Shown here piece by piece: positions 1-7,842 of a stretch of DNA of 58,048 nt. The DNA lies in contig SABY01000010.1 in the NCBI GenBank assembly GCA_009928785.1, positions 1-58,048 on the forward strand, read 5' to 3'. Within the stretch, counting starts at the first letter, position 1, and each line of letters begins with the position of its first letter. The DNA is from Clostridia bacterium (GTDB taxonomy: Bacteria > Bacteroidota > Bacteroidia > Bacteroidales > 4484-276). The position numbers were made by a program, and so were the translations under genes. The notes under the pieces are model-generated. The model saw only the letters and a list, made by a program, of their open reading frames with translations. It had not been told where the DNA came from and did not search any database.

Positions 1-37
1 CATACTTATTAAAATTTAAATATTTGTAAATATTCAA

Positions 38-103
38 CAAAGATGGTGTCAGACCAGGGTATTAAAAAATCAAATCAACGGATGGGAGGATTTTATCAAT
101 GAA
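38..103 (-). promoter_or_regulatory. LytTR-type direct-repeat promoter of a gene leaving the window on the left
   Basis: Read on the minus strand, two 9-mers lie at 95-103 (TTCATTGAT) and 74-82 (TCCGTTGAT), separated by 12 bp. A T6 tract follows, and a TTTG-type -7 box (CATCTTTG) lies at 38-45, exactly 28 bp after the second repeat. The first minus-strand ATG downstream is at positions 3-1, 71 bp from the repeat, so an unseen leftward gene probably starts at the very edge. The arrangement is shared with four other promoters in this window. The assignment to LytTR is inferred from the half-site and the 21-bp period. Confidence 0.75.
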
Positions 104-280
104 TCCGGCTTTTGTTTAGCTGGAAAATTTGTGTGGATTCGACAATGTAGGAACGAACCCTGAAAACTATGCCGTTAATTGTTGAATTGTCATTAACAAC
201 CAAGGCCAACAAGCGAATGTCCATAAATCGTAACACATTGCAAAAGTGGGTGATAGCAATTAACTTTTAACCAAGAGTTA

Positions 281-2011
281 TTATTCCGGCCAGGTACCAA
301 AAGCCTGCTTTTCGAACTGCATTTTACCATCGCTACCTTTAAAGATATTGATCCAGGCCTGCCAGTTTTCATTATCCAGTTCAGGGTAATCCAGTCGGTA
401 ATGGCTGCAACGGCTTTCGGTGCGCATGATCGAAGCTTTAAGTTTCATCTCGGCACTGATGATCATATTCTGGGTTTCATGCGCCAGGCGTAACTCGTGC
501 ATATCAGCAGCTCTTAACATTGGCATGTGGTGATCTCTTAACTCTTCAATATAGGCCAGTGCTGCTTTTAACATATTTTCTTTTTTAATGTAAAGCACAA
601 AATTGGGGATCATTACGCCCTGGAGCGTTTGCGTTACCCAAGCCGGACTATATCCCGATTCTCTTTCGAGTGGGGCAGTTATTTCTTGTTGTATTGTTTT
701 GATTTGGCCATCCGATATTGTTTTAAAATCTACTGTTACAGCATATTCCGCCGCTGCTTCTCCGGCAATGGCTCCCTGTACTGCCGAACCTGCCAATGAT
801 GAACCAATTTGTGTATAGATTGCGCCGGCCATGTACGAGCCAAGCGCATCGCCGGCTGCATATAGGCCAGGAATGGTTGATGCGCATTTATCATTAATGG
901 GAACCAATCCTTCCGATTTATGGATGGCCATTCCTGCCGACGAACCGCCTACCATGCTTCCACCCATTCCCGGAGGGCCACCTTTTTCACCTTTTGGAGG
1001 CCTTTCGCCTTCAGAAGATGATGGAGGTTTATTGTCTTTTTCATCCTGGTTAAAGCCATCCGGGCGATAAGGGCCTCCAGTAACCTGCATATTATTCATT
1101 TCACCCGGGTGTGTCATTTTTAAAGGATTTCCGTTTACATAGGCCAGGTAGTTCATGTCCACACCTAAATCGTGGTGAATGCTAACAGAAGTCGTCGAGG
1201 GCTTTTGGTCGAACATACCATGCCAGCCACCGTAACAGTCGGCTGCATTTTTAGTCTGCCCCGAATGCCCGTCGTTCCATTCTTTGCCGGTTACTTTTGC
1301 ACCAATGTTGTAGGCCATAATGGTACCATCGTGGGTGAGGTCGCAAATGGGGAATCCGTTGGGCTTAAAGCCTCCTGCACCGGTGCAAAGAATTACACTT
1401 TTTGCATTAAAGAAATATATTTTCTGCTCATCAATACTAAAACCGGCAGCCCCGGCAATTTTTCCATCCTCCTTTATCAGATGCGTAATTGTTACCCGCT
1501 CCACTGCGGGGATGTTCCTTTCGGTAATGGGCTTGCTGAACGATTTGTTGTACAAAGGGGAATCGAAAAACCCCCATTGACGCAATTCGGCAACCCTGGC
1601 CTTCGAGTGCACGGCCACTTGACGGGTGTACGCCGGGTTGTTGGTGTTTAATGCCGAACGCCCCACCATTTCGACAAATTCGTCGATCGTATATTTTGAA
1701 GTATCGGCATCGAACTCGAATATCCCTTTGGCGAAAGGGGTTTGACCGGACGACCCCAGCCGCCCTTTCGAAACCATCATTGTTTTGGCTCCGGCATCGT
1801 GGGCTTTTACGGCAGCAAACAAGCCAGCCATGCCACTGCCAATCACCAATACATCGACACTAAAGTTTGTGCTTTCCATTTCATTTGTATTAATTTCTGC
1901 TTCGTTTTTTCCCCAACCCGAATACATTCCCATTGAACCAAATGCAGCCAAACCGGCAGCAGCAATTCCCGATACAGTAATAAATTCCCTGCGTGAAATG
2001 TTTTTAGACAT
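281..2011 (-). CDS. Tat-exported FAD-dependent fumarate reductase/succinate dehydrogenase-like flavoprotein
   Basis: 576 aa. The N-terminus carries a twin-arginine signal (SRREF at 6-10, then an Ala/Gly-rich hydrophobic stretch to about residue 30). A Rossmann FAD site, VIGSGMAG, lies near 56-63, the second FAD contact GLYAAGD near residue 385, and the C-terminal helical domain has ESRCSHYRLDYPELDNENW, a variant of the FrdA/SdhA/AprA ESRGxHxRxDxP signature. A Pro/Gly-rich insert (about 325-352) is unusual for the family. It is the last gene of an operon with a membrane cytochrome and a ferredoxin, overlapping the cytochrome gene by 8 bp. It probably reduces or oxidises a small substrate outside the inner membrane, with electrons passing through the cytochrome. 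The substrate cannot be told; the Cys in ESRC replaces the usual Gly. Confidence 0.85.
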   Translation of the reverse strand: MSKNISRREFITVSGIAAAGLAAFGSMGMYSGWGKNEAEINTNEMESTNFSVDVLVIGSGMAGLFAAVKAHDAGAKTMMVSKGRLGSSGQTPFAKGIFEFDADTSKYTIDEFVEMVGRSALNTNNPAYTRQVAVHSKARVAELRQWGFFDSPLYNKSFSKPITERNIPAVERVTITHLIKEDGKIAGAAGFSIDEQKIYFFNAKSVILCTGAGGFKPNGFPICDLTHDGTIMAYNIGAKVTGKEWNDGHSGQTKNAADCYGGWHGMFDQKPSTTSVSIHHDLGVDMNYLAYVNGNPLKMTHPGEMNNMQVTGGPYRPDGFNQDEKDNKPPSSSEGERPPKGEKGGPPGMGGSMVGGSSAGMAIHKSEGLVPINDKCASTIPGLYAAGDALGSYMAGAIYTQIGSSLAGSAVQGAIAGEAAAEYAVTVDFKTISDGQIKTIQQEITAPLERESGYSPAWVTQTLQGVMIPNFVLYIKKENMLKAALAYIEELRDHHMPMLRAADMHELRLAHETQNMIISAEMKLKASIMRTESRCSHYRLDYPELDNENWQAWINIFKGSDGKMQFEKQAFGTWPE

Positions 2012-2651
2012 GGTCGTGAATTTTTGGTGATACAGATTTGAAAATATATGTTTTCAATAATAAAGCCACCCCTGAAATGGATAGGATTGCGATAAGCCAG
2101 TACATTGGTCTATTAATATGCCTGCCCATTTCGACAACATGCAACGCAGCTGTTAAAATAAATGCAATAGATAAATAGCCATGAATTAAGCGCCATGTTT
2201 TATAGCTGAAAGGAAGCTTGTTCCTGAACAAAGAAGTTAAGCCAATGATAAACATCAATATCCAGGCAGTTAATCCAAGCCATAATCCGTGTTGGCTAAA
2301 ATTGGATAATAACTCAATAAAGGCATCTTTTGGAGTTATACCTGCTTCAAAATATCGTGATACAACAATCAAAAAAGGATGGATTAGCAAAACATTCACA
2401 AACACATACCCCAGTACTTTATGCCATTTTATTACTTTTCCAATTTTATGTCCTTGCAAGATATTTCGGTTTGCCCGTGATAAATAAAATTGCATGAGCA
2501 TCATAAAAAAGGAAAAAATGAATAGTAGGGAGATTGTCTCTTTAAGTATTGTGCGCCGTGGAAAATCGCCTAAACTACATATCAGCATCGGCAAAGCAAT
2601 AAATACTGCAATTGCGGCTATACGGTTGTATGTTTTTATCCTGTTGTCCAT
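2004..2651 (-). CDS. ferric reductase-like transmembrane cytochrome b protein
   Basis: 215 aa from the ATG at 2651, chosen because it sits just after the ferredoxin stop with a GGGGATAAG-like ribosome site; the longer frame needs a TTG inside the ferredoxin gene. About six hydrophobic segments are visible. Histidines in or near membrane helices (WHKVLGY, LLIHPF, SQHGLW, LIHGYL, ALHVVEM) fit haem ligation in the ferric-reductase-like/YedZ-type family. Placed between a ferredoxin and a Tat-exported flavoprotein, it most likely carries electrons across the inner membrane between them. This role is inferred from context; the haem ligands are not proven. Confidence 0.8.
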   Translation of the reverse strand: MDNRIKTYNRIAAIAVFIALPMLICSLGDFPRRTILKETISLLFIFSFFMMLMQFYLSRANRNILQGHKIGKVIKWHKVLGYVFVNVLLIHPFLIVVSRYFEAGITPKDAFIELLSNFSQHGLWLGLTAWILMFIIGLTSLFRNKLPFSYKTWRLIHGYLSIAFILTAALHVVEMGRHINRPMYWLIAILSISGVALLLKTYIFKSVSPKIHDHV

Positions 2652-2655
2652 AATC

Positions 2656-2871
2656 TTATCCCCACGAAACAATTACAGGTATCGACTTTTCCGGTGTAAT
2701 GGTAATAGCATCAACAGGGCAGTACATGCGGCACAAATGACACATCTGGCAATCGGCCGGATACTTTATTATCGCTTTCCCTGATTTTGGGTCAAGACGT
2801 AAAACATCGGTGGGGCATGTTTTTACACATGTCCCGCAACCGATACAACCGTTTATGCTATTGATAGCCAT
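2656..2871 (-). CDS. small 2x[4Fe-4S] ferredoxin
   Basis: 71 aa with two classic cluster motifs: CIGCGTCVKTCP near residues 9-20 and CQMCHLCRMYCP near 41-52, each CxxCxxCxxxCP. There is no signal peptide, so it is cytoplasmic or on the cytoplasmic face. It starts 19 bp after the LTXXQ gene and ends 4 bp before the cytochrome gene, which indicates one transcript. The likely role is electron donor or acceptor for the membrane cytochrome and exported flavoprotein. A truncated second copy of its first half lies at 3490-3627. Confidence 0.9.
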   Translation of the reverse strand: MAINSINGCIGCGTCVKTCPTDVLRLDPKSGKAIIKYPADCQMCHLCRMYCPVDAITITPEKSIPVIVSWG

Positions 2872-2890
2872 ATTGTTTTCTTTTTAAGAA

Positions 2891-3277
2891 TTAGCGCTTT
2901 GGTCTCTGCGAGGCCTGTTCTTTCAAATAAACTTCATACCCGTTTTTTTGTTCCTTGGTTAATTCAGCCTTTACATTTTTTTCAAGAGCTGCTTGTAGTG
3001 CATTCATTTCTTCCCTTTTGGGGCGGCTATTGCCCGAAGTTTTCTCTTTTACTTGCGCGAAATGCGTTTTGTATATTACAAGGACTTTTACTTCCTGTTC
3101 TTCGCTTAGCGCAATTTCTTCGGCCAAATTGCTAACTATCTTTTCTATTTGTTTGTCGCTTGGAATTGGCGGTGCCCCTTGTTGTCCGCCTCTTTGTCCA
3201 CCACCCGGAGCTTGTGCAAAAGTTATGCTACTCACTAACAGAATAGATAATACTAAGATTGATTTTAATGTTTTCAT
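2891..3277 (-). CDS. LTXXQ/Spy-like small secreted protein, copy 1
   Basis: 128 aa from the ATG at 3277 (MKTLKSIL); the 12 extra upstream residues of the open frame are less likely because the promoter element and spacing match copy 2 when this ATG is used. A signal peptide ends near AQA, followed by a Gly/Gln/Pro-rich linker (PGGGQRGGQQGAPPIP), then a charged helical domain with LSEEQ and LTKEQ, resembling the LTxxQ motifs of the Spy/CpxP/ZraP family of periplasmic stress or metal-sensing proteins. First gene of the operon with ferredoxin, cytochrome and flavoprotein. It is a close paralogue of the protein at 5169-5576. Family placement is by motif only. Confidence 0.75.
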   Translation of the reverse strand: MKTLKSILVLSILLVSSITFAQAPGGGQRGGQQGAPPIPSDKQIEKIVSNLAEEIALSEEQEVKVLVIYKTHFAQVKEKTSGNSRPKREEMNALQAALEKNVKAELTKEQKNGYEVYLKEQASQRPKR

Positions 3278-3310
3278 AATATACTGATTTAATGAATTAT
3301 AATTTTGAGA

Positions 3311-3376
3311 CAAAGGAACCGAGGATTTGATTAAGAAAAAAAAGTATTCAACGAAGCGGCGGATTTCATCAACGAA
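3311..3376 (-). promoter_or_regulatory. LytTR-type direct-repeat promoter of the LTXXQ-1/ferredoxin/flavoprotein operon
   Basis: On the minus strand the repeats are TTCGTTGAT (3368-3376) and TTCGTTGAA (3347-3355), separated by 12 bp. A T8 tract follows and the -7 box TTCCTTTG sits at 3311-3318, 28 bp below the second repeat. The start codon is 70 bp from the repeat. The stretch from the repeats to the start codon is strongly similar to that before LTXXQ copy 2, as expected from a segmental duplication. Confidence 0.8.
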
Positions 3377-3385
3377 TACGAAATA

Positions 3386-3499
3386 CTATTCATGCCTCAG
3401 CGCATCAATTGGTTCCAGCAAAGAAGCTTTCCGGGCCGGGTACCAACCGAAAAATATTCCAATAAATGAGCAAAACAGAAAGGACAAGGCTATCGAATC
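3386..3499 (-). pseudogene. macB C-terminal fragment (last 37 codons)
   Basis: The minus strand reads DSIALSFLFCSF...EPIDALRHE and then a TAG stop. This matches the C-terminus of the complete MacB-like permease at 5783-7003 almost residue for residue (one change in 37) with roughly 90% nucleotide identity. Everything upstream of this point in the gene is missing and is replaced by a ferredoxin fragment. It is a relic of a duplicated MacB gene, and it sits directly before an LTXXQ promoter, as the intact macB does. Confidence 0.9.
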
Positions 3500-3627
3500 G
3501 GCTGTTTTTCAAGTTTCATTTCACCATCCTCAGCTTTCCCTTCGATGTTTAAGCGGATTACATCGGTGGGGCATGTTTTTACACATATCCCGCAGCCGAT
3601 GCATACATTTATATTATTGATAGCCAT
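3490..3627 (-). pseudogene. truncated ferredoxin, single [4Fe-4S] motif (45 codons)
   Basis: An ATG at 3627 opens a 45-residue frame that starts MAINNINVCIGCGICVKTCP, nearly identical to the first half of the ferredoxin at 2656-2871. After about residue 30 it diverges, then ends at a TAG inside the macB fragment in another frame. The second cluster motif is lost. It lies 32 bp downstream of the DUF1566 lipoprotein gene, in the place a ferredoxin gene would hold in an undeleted copy of the operon. It could still be translated as a one-cluster peptide, but a deletion scar is the simpler reading. Confidence 0.8.
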
Positions 3628-3659
3628 TTTGATTAATTTATTATTGATTACCTATATGA

Positions 3660-5108
3660 TTATGGTAAATTAAGTATATCTATCAGGGCTTGTGCCTGCG
3701 CTTCGGTAATTACAATATTATTTGCCGCAAAATTGGCTACGAGTTCAGATGCAGTCGGGGCAGGCGGACCACCGATTATTGCAACCAGCTCTTCTGGAGT
3801 TACTGTTATACCTATGGTTGCCAGATAAGCTACGCCGGGAGTAAAATCCGGATTACCGCCTCCGTTATCTACGATACCGTCGGGAAATGAAACAACACGA
3901 CTCAAGTCAATACAGCTTGGGTCGCCATTCGGTGTTTCGGTCACATTACCACCGCGAACCAACCGCACATAGTTGTAACGATGGATTTCCAGGTCAAAAT
4001 CTGAAAAATTCTCTTCCGATTTAGGGGTGAAAACGATTGAGCCTGCTCCGTGCAAATCATTGCCTCCCGGGTCTGTGTTATAGCCTGCAGCCAGTACCCA
4101 GGCATAAACAGTACCATGCTCTACTGCGCCATCACTACCTGCTACTGGGTTGGATGTGCTTGACCAATAAAACGGATAATCGGTTTGCCCTTTTATATTT
4201 GTCAGTGTTGTAAGGTTGAAAAAGGTCGTATTCATAGCTGGGAAAACCCCGGAGTAATCCGCTATACTCTGTAATTCCTTGGCATTTGGCAGGCGCCAGT
4301 CATCGTAACCGGCAACTGTAGCGTTTTCAGCATAGGCCAGGGCATCTTTCCAAAGAAATCCCTCTCCGCTGTCGTCCTGCGACCACATCAAACCGGTAGC
4401 ATTATCGCTAACTGTGCCGTCACCGTTGTTAACAAAATCGTTAACACCGTAAGATGCATTTCCACGTACAGCACGTACGAATCTATTACCACTCATCGCC
4501 TTGATATGTCCAGTCCAGTCGTTGACAATGAATGAGGGGTCACCTATCACTTGCTCGTTCTGATATTCGTCTTCAACCAGGTAGCGGTTACTCGACCATG
4601 AATGCTGCTGACGTGCATCTGTACCATCACCAACAAGGTGAAAGTAATCAGTATTTATCCATGGCCACCCCATTGAAAAGTCTCTGATAGACCACAACTC
4701 TTTCACTGTAGGTATGCGCCAGTCGTCGTAGCCGCCAGTTGTAAGGGTGTCGCAGTAGCTTGAAGCCTGTGCCCATGCCATGGAAAACTTTGATACTTCC
4801 TGTGCCCAAATCAGGCCGGTGACGTTGTCGGTGATGGTAGCGTCGCCGTTGTCGGTATAGCTGGGTGTGTTTCCTGTATATTGTGCATCCTGTCCGTAGA
4901 AAGCTTCGCCTTCGGCAGGAGGGGTGACTTGTGTGAGATTATCGTAAGTTAATCCCTGGTATGTATCCACAATGGGATAAGTAAGGTTAGCATTAGTGCT
5001 GGTTTCAACAACGCTATCTTTTGTGCAACTACTAAAAAGAGAAGTTGCCATCAATAAAAAAGTAAATAAAATTACCTCTACTGATTTTGGTGCATGAACT
5101 GATTTCAT
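3660..5108 (-). CDS. DUF1566 (Lcl C-terminal domain) lipoprotein
   Basis: 482 aa. A lipoprotein signal with lipobox LFSSC (Cys near residue 28) predicts membrane anchoring. Two DUF1566 repeats follow, each with a 'DNGDxTxTDNxTGLxW...GGYDDWRxPxxKEL' pattern (about residues 85-215 and 225-395), ending with NYVRLVRGG. The last 80 residues form an acidic/hydrophobic extension with IIGGPPAP and no T9SS tail. The neighbouring paralogue at 11276-12841 shares the same N-terminal region and repeats but has a T9SS tail. It follows LTXXQ copy 2 by 60 bp and is probably in its operon. DUF1566 has no settled function. Confidence 0.88.
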   Translation of the reverse strand: MKSVHAPKSVEVILFTFLLMATSLFSSCTKDSVVETSTNANLTYPIVDTYQGLTYDNLTQVTPPAEGEAFYGQDAQYTGNTPSYTDNGDATITDNVTGLIWAQEVSKFSMAWAQASSYCDTLTTGGYDDWRIPTVKELWSIRDFSMGWPWINTDYFHLVGDGTDARQQHSWSSNRYLVEDEYQNEQVIGDPSFIVNDWTGHIKAMSGNRFVRAVRGNASYGVNDFVNNGDGTVSDNATGLMWSQDDSGEGFLWKDALAYAENATVAGYDDWRLPNAKELQSIADYSGVFPAMNTTFFNLTTLTNIKGQTDYPFYWSSTSNPVAGSDGAVEHGTVYAWVLAAGYNTDPGGNDLHGAGSIVFTPKSEENFSDFDLEIHRYNYVRLVRGGNVTETPNGDPSCIDLSRVVSFPDGIVDNGGGNPDFTPGVAYLATIGITVTPEELVAIIGGPPAPTASELVANFAANNIVITEAQAQALIDILNLP

Positions 5109-5168
5109 ATTTTTAAATTTAAAGTGAATATTTTATTTTTTACAAATGAATTTCGTTACTATCGAACG

Positions 5169-5576
5169 CTATTTCTCTTTTTGTGGTGGTTGTTGTTTAC
5201 TTTGTTCTTTCAAGTAAGCTTCGTACTTACTTGTTTGCTCCTTGGTTAGTTCAGCCTTTACCTGTTTTTCAAAAGCTTTTTTTTGCGTTTCCATTTCTTC
5301 CCTGTCGGGGCGGCTATTGCCTGAAGTTTTTTCCTTTACTTCTGCAAAATGCGTTTTATACAATTCAAGCACTTTTGTTTCCTGGGCTGTACTTAAATCA
5401 ACTTCCCCGGCCAAATCGCTAACCATTGTTTCAATTTGTTTGTCGGTAGGAATAGGGGGCGGGCCTTGCTGGCCTCCTTTTTGGCCGCCCGGTTGAGCTT
5501 GAGTTAGCATTACACTTAACATTGCTGCCAAAGTGAGAAATAAGATGCGAGTTGTTTTTTTGAATGTTGTTTTCAT
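5169..5576 (-). CDS. LTXXQ/Spy-like small secreted protein, copy 2
   Basis: 135 aa. A signal peptide ends near TQA, then a PGGQKGGQQGPPPIP linker and a helical charged domain with LSTAQ and LTKEQ. It is closely similar to copy 1 along its full length (shared HFAEVKEKTSGNSRP versus HFAQVKEKTSGNSRP). Its promoter is a separate LytTR-type element. Likely a periplasmic or outer-envelope stress protein by analogy with Spy/CpxP/ZraP; the ligand is unknown. Confidence 0.75.
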   Translation of the reverse strand: MKTTFKKTTRILFLTLAAMLSVMLTQAQPGGQKGGQQGPPPIPTDKQIETMVSDLAGEVDLSTAQETKVLELYKTHFAEVKEKTSGNSRPDREEMETQKKAFEKQVKAELTKEQTSKYEAYLKEQSKQQPPQKEK

Positions 5577-5609
5577 GATATAATGATTTAATGTTTTATA
5601 ATTTTAAGG

Positions 5610-5675
5610 CAAAGGAACAGCCGGTTTGATTAAGAAAAAAAAGTATTCAACGAAGAGGCGGATTTTCTCAATGAA
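5610..5675 (-). promoter_or_regulatory. LytTR-type direct-repeat promoter of the LTXXQ-2/DUF1566 operon
   Basis: Minus strand: TTCATTGAG (5667-5675), 12 bp, TTCGTTGAA (5646-5654), an 8-T tract, then the -7 box TTCCTTTG at 5610-5617, 28 bp from the second repeat. The start codon is 70 bp away. It lies in the gap after macB, and I see no strong hairpin terminator between macB and this element. Confidence 0.8.
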
Positions 5676-5782
5676 ATGCCCTTAAATTACATTTGCGTTC
5701 TGTAGATGGATAGAATGTAATTCTTATTCGAGCTGTTTATATCACGGAATAGTTTCTGATGTTTTTTTAAAAACACGAAGAA

Positions 5783-7003
5783 TTATTCGTGCCTCAACGC
5801 ATCAATCGGTTCCAGCAAAGAAGCTTTCCGGGCCGGGTACCAACCGAAAAATATTCCAATAAAGGAGCAAAAAAGAAAGGACAATAATATCGAATCCATG
5901 GTGATAAGTGTGGGCCAGCTTAGTATACTTTCTATTAGTGTAGAAGCAAGGATGCCTAAGCCAACCCCGATGATCCCGCCAATGATGCTGATAATGATGG
6001 CTTCAAAAAGAAATTGCCTTAAAATGTCTTTGCCTTTGCCACCTATTGCCAGGCGTAGCCCTATTTCACGCGTGCGTTCGGTAACTGAAACATACATGAT
6101 GTTCATGATGCCAATTCCGCCAACAAGCAATGAAATGGCAGAGATAGAACCCAATAATACCAGCATCATTTCTGAGATAGAGCCAAAATTGCTGATGAGT
6201 TCCTCCTGGGTTCTGATTTCAAAATCATCATCTTCACTATCATTAAGTTTATGCGACAACCGCATCAACTCAGTTATTTCAGCACTTGTTTCGGTAATTA
6301 AATCTTCTGATTTGGCAGATATTACAATGGCACGTAAATGCGTTTGCCTGTAAAGCCTTTTCATAACTGTAGTGTATGGTGCCAATACCATATCATCCTG
6401 GTCCTGTCCAAAAGTGTTGTTGCCTTTTTCTTTTAAAGTGCCGATAATTTTAAATGGGATGTTGTTGAACCGGATGGTTTGCCCGATGGGATCTTCATCT
6501 TCAGTAAATATATTTTCAATGACCGTTTGCCCGACTAAACAAACTTTTGCAGCAGTTTTTATCTCTTGTGTAGTATACATGCGCCCGGTTTCCACTTCAT
6601 ATTTTTTTATGAACGGATAATCTTCATTCCCACTATAAATTGTAGTTGGCCAGTTATTGGATCCATAAATAACCTGGCCGCTTCCGTCCAATTCAGGTGA
6701 AACGGCATCGATTAAGGTACTGTTGTTTTTCAAAAAATCCACATCTTCAACAACAAGGGTTGGCGATGATGAGCGCCCCTGATGTACACCTCCGCGGTTT
6801 TGACTTGCAGGCATTATATTGATTAGGTTTGTTCCCATTGAAGAAATCGTGGACCGAATGCTGGCATTTGAGCCTTGGCCTATGGCGAGCATGGCAATAA
6901 CTGCAGCAACGCCAATTACAATGCCCAACATAGTAAGGAAAGAGCGAAGTGAATTTCTTCTGATAGCCGAAATAGCGATTTTTATAAGGTTGTAAAGTTT
7001 CAT
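5783..7003 (-). CDS. MacB/FtsX-family ABC transporter permease
   Basis: 406 aa, the normal length for a stand-alone MacB-type permease. One N-terminal membrane helix (about 18-40, LRSFLTMLGIVIGVAAV), a large periplasmic MacB_PCD domain (about 45-270), then three C-terminal helices (FtsX core) with the family motif VSVTERTREIGLRLAIG and the terminal PARKASLLEPIDALRHE. It starts 7 bp after the ATPase gene and forms a tripartite exporter with it and the MacA-like adaptor. MacAB-type systems expel peptides, lipids or siderophores through a TolC-like channel; no channel gene is in view. The last 37 codons are duplicated at 3386-3499. Confidence 0.93.
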   Translation of the reverse strand: MKLYNLIKIAISAIRRNSLRSFLTMLGIVIGVAAVIAMLAIGQGSNASIRSTISSMGTNLINIMPASQNRGGVHQGRSSSPTLVVEDVDFLKNNSTLIDAVSPELDGSGQVIYGSNNWPTTIYSGNEDYPFIKKYEVETGRMYTTQEIKTAAKVCLVGQTVIENIFTEDEDPIGQTIRFNNIPFKIIGTLKEKGNNTFGQDQDDMVLAPYTTVMKRLYRQTHLRAIVISAKSEDLITETSAEITELMRLSHKLNDSEDDDFEIRTQEELISNFGSISEMMLVLLGSISAISLLVGGIGIMNIMYVSVTERTREIGLRLAIGGKGKDILRQFLFEAIIISIIGGIIGVGLGILASTLIESILSWPTLITMDSILLSFLFCSFIGIFFGWYPARKASLLEPIDALRHE

Positions 7004-7010
7004 TGATTGC

Positions 7011-7793
7011 TTAGTTTAGGTTTTCCGGGATGATGTGTGATTCAAGAATTAAGTTCTCGTCCGGAAGCTTGAGCAGGGCCTCTTTGGCGCTGATTTTTTT
7101 GGCAGTTGCAACATCGCTGACAATACGGCCATCGCGAAATTTCACATTTCTTGTCGTAAAAGACGCAATTTCTGGTTCATGGGTAACAAATCCGATGGTT
7201 ATTCCATTTTCATTCAACTCCTGGAAAAGAGACATAATTTCGTATGAGGTTCTGGTGTCAAGGTTTCCGGTTGCTTCATCTGCTAAAATTATTACCGGGT
7301 CATTAACAATTGACCTGGCAATGGCCACCCGTTGCTGCTGGCCGCCCGACATTTGGTTGGAAAGGTGTTTCATCCGGTCTTTTAAACCAACGGAAATCAG
7401 TGCTTCCTCTGCTTTTTCGCGCCGGAGTTTGCTGCCGATTGAAGGATTGTATAACAATGGTAGTTCCACATTCTCAAGAGCCGTTGTCCGGGGCAATAAG
7501 TTGTATGATTGAAAAACGAACCCCAACTTGGTATTTCTAATTTCTGCCAGTTGGTTCTTTTTCATGGATTTTACATTTTTTCCATCCAGCCAATAATCGC
7601 CTTCGGTCGGTTTGTCGAGGCAACCAAGTATGTTCAGCAAAGTAGACTTGCCCGAACCGCTGGTACCCATTATCGCCACAAATTCACCTTTTGTAATGGA
7701 TAAGTTTACATCTTGCAAAGCCCTTACGGTTTCTTCACCAATGTAGTAGGTTTTATAAAGGTTCTTTATTTCTAAGATGATGCCTTTTTCCAT
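7011..7793 (-). CDS. MacB/LolD-type ABC transporter ATP-binding protein
   Basis: 260 aa from the ATG at 7793 (MEKGIILEIK); the longer open frame overlaps the adaptor gene and has no support. Walker A GTSGSGKST (43-51), signature MSGGQQQR (148-155) and Walker B VIILADEAT are intact, as is the switch His (FVTHEPE). The C-terminus is about 30 residues longer than a minimal LolD-type ATPase. Energises the partner permease at 5783-7003. Confidence 0.94.
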   Translation of the reverse strand: MEKGIILEIKNLYKTYYIGEETVRALQDVNLSITKGEFVAIMGTSGSGKSTLLNILGCLDKPTEGDYWLDGKNVKSMKKNQLAEIRNTKLGFVFQSYNLLPRTTALENVELPLLYNPSIGSKLRREKAEEALISVGLKDRMKHLSNQMSGGQQQRVAIARSIVNDPVIILADEATGNLDTRTSYEIMSLFQELNENGITIGFVTHEPEIASFTTRNVKFRDGRIVSDVATAKKISAKEALLKLPDENLILESHIIPENLN

Positions 7794-7842
7794 TTGAATT
7801 TCTGATTTAATACACGATAAAAAGTTTGGATTGAAATGTAAT

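Noticed and set aside
1172..1651. 159-codon plus-strand frame
   Set aside because: Antisense to the middle of the flavoprotein gene, which has clear domain support; composition is not protein-like.
3327..3620. 97-codon plus-strand frame
   Set aside because: It covers the LytTR-type element and the minus-strand macB and ferredoxin fragments, which explain the sequence.
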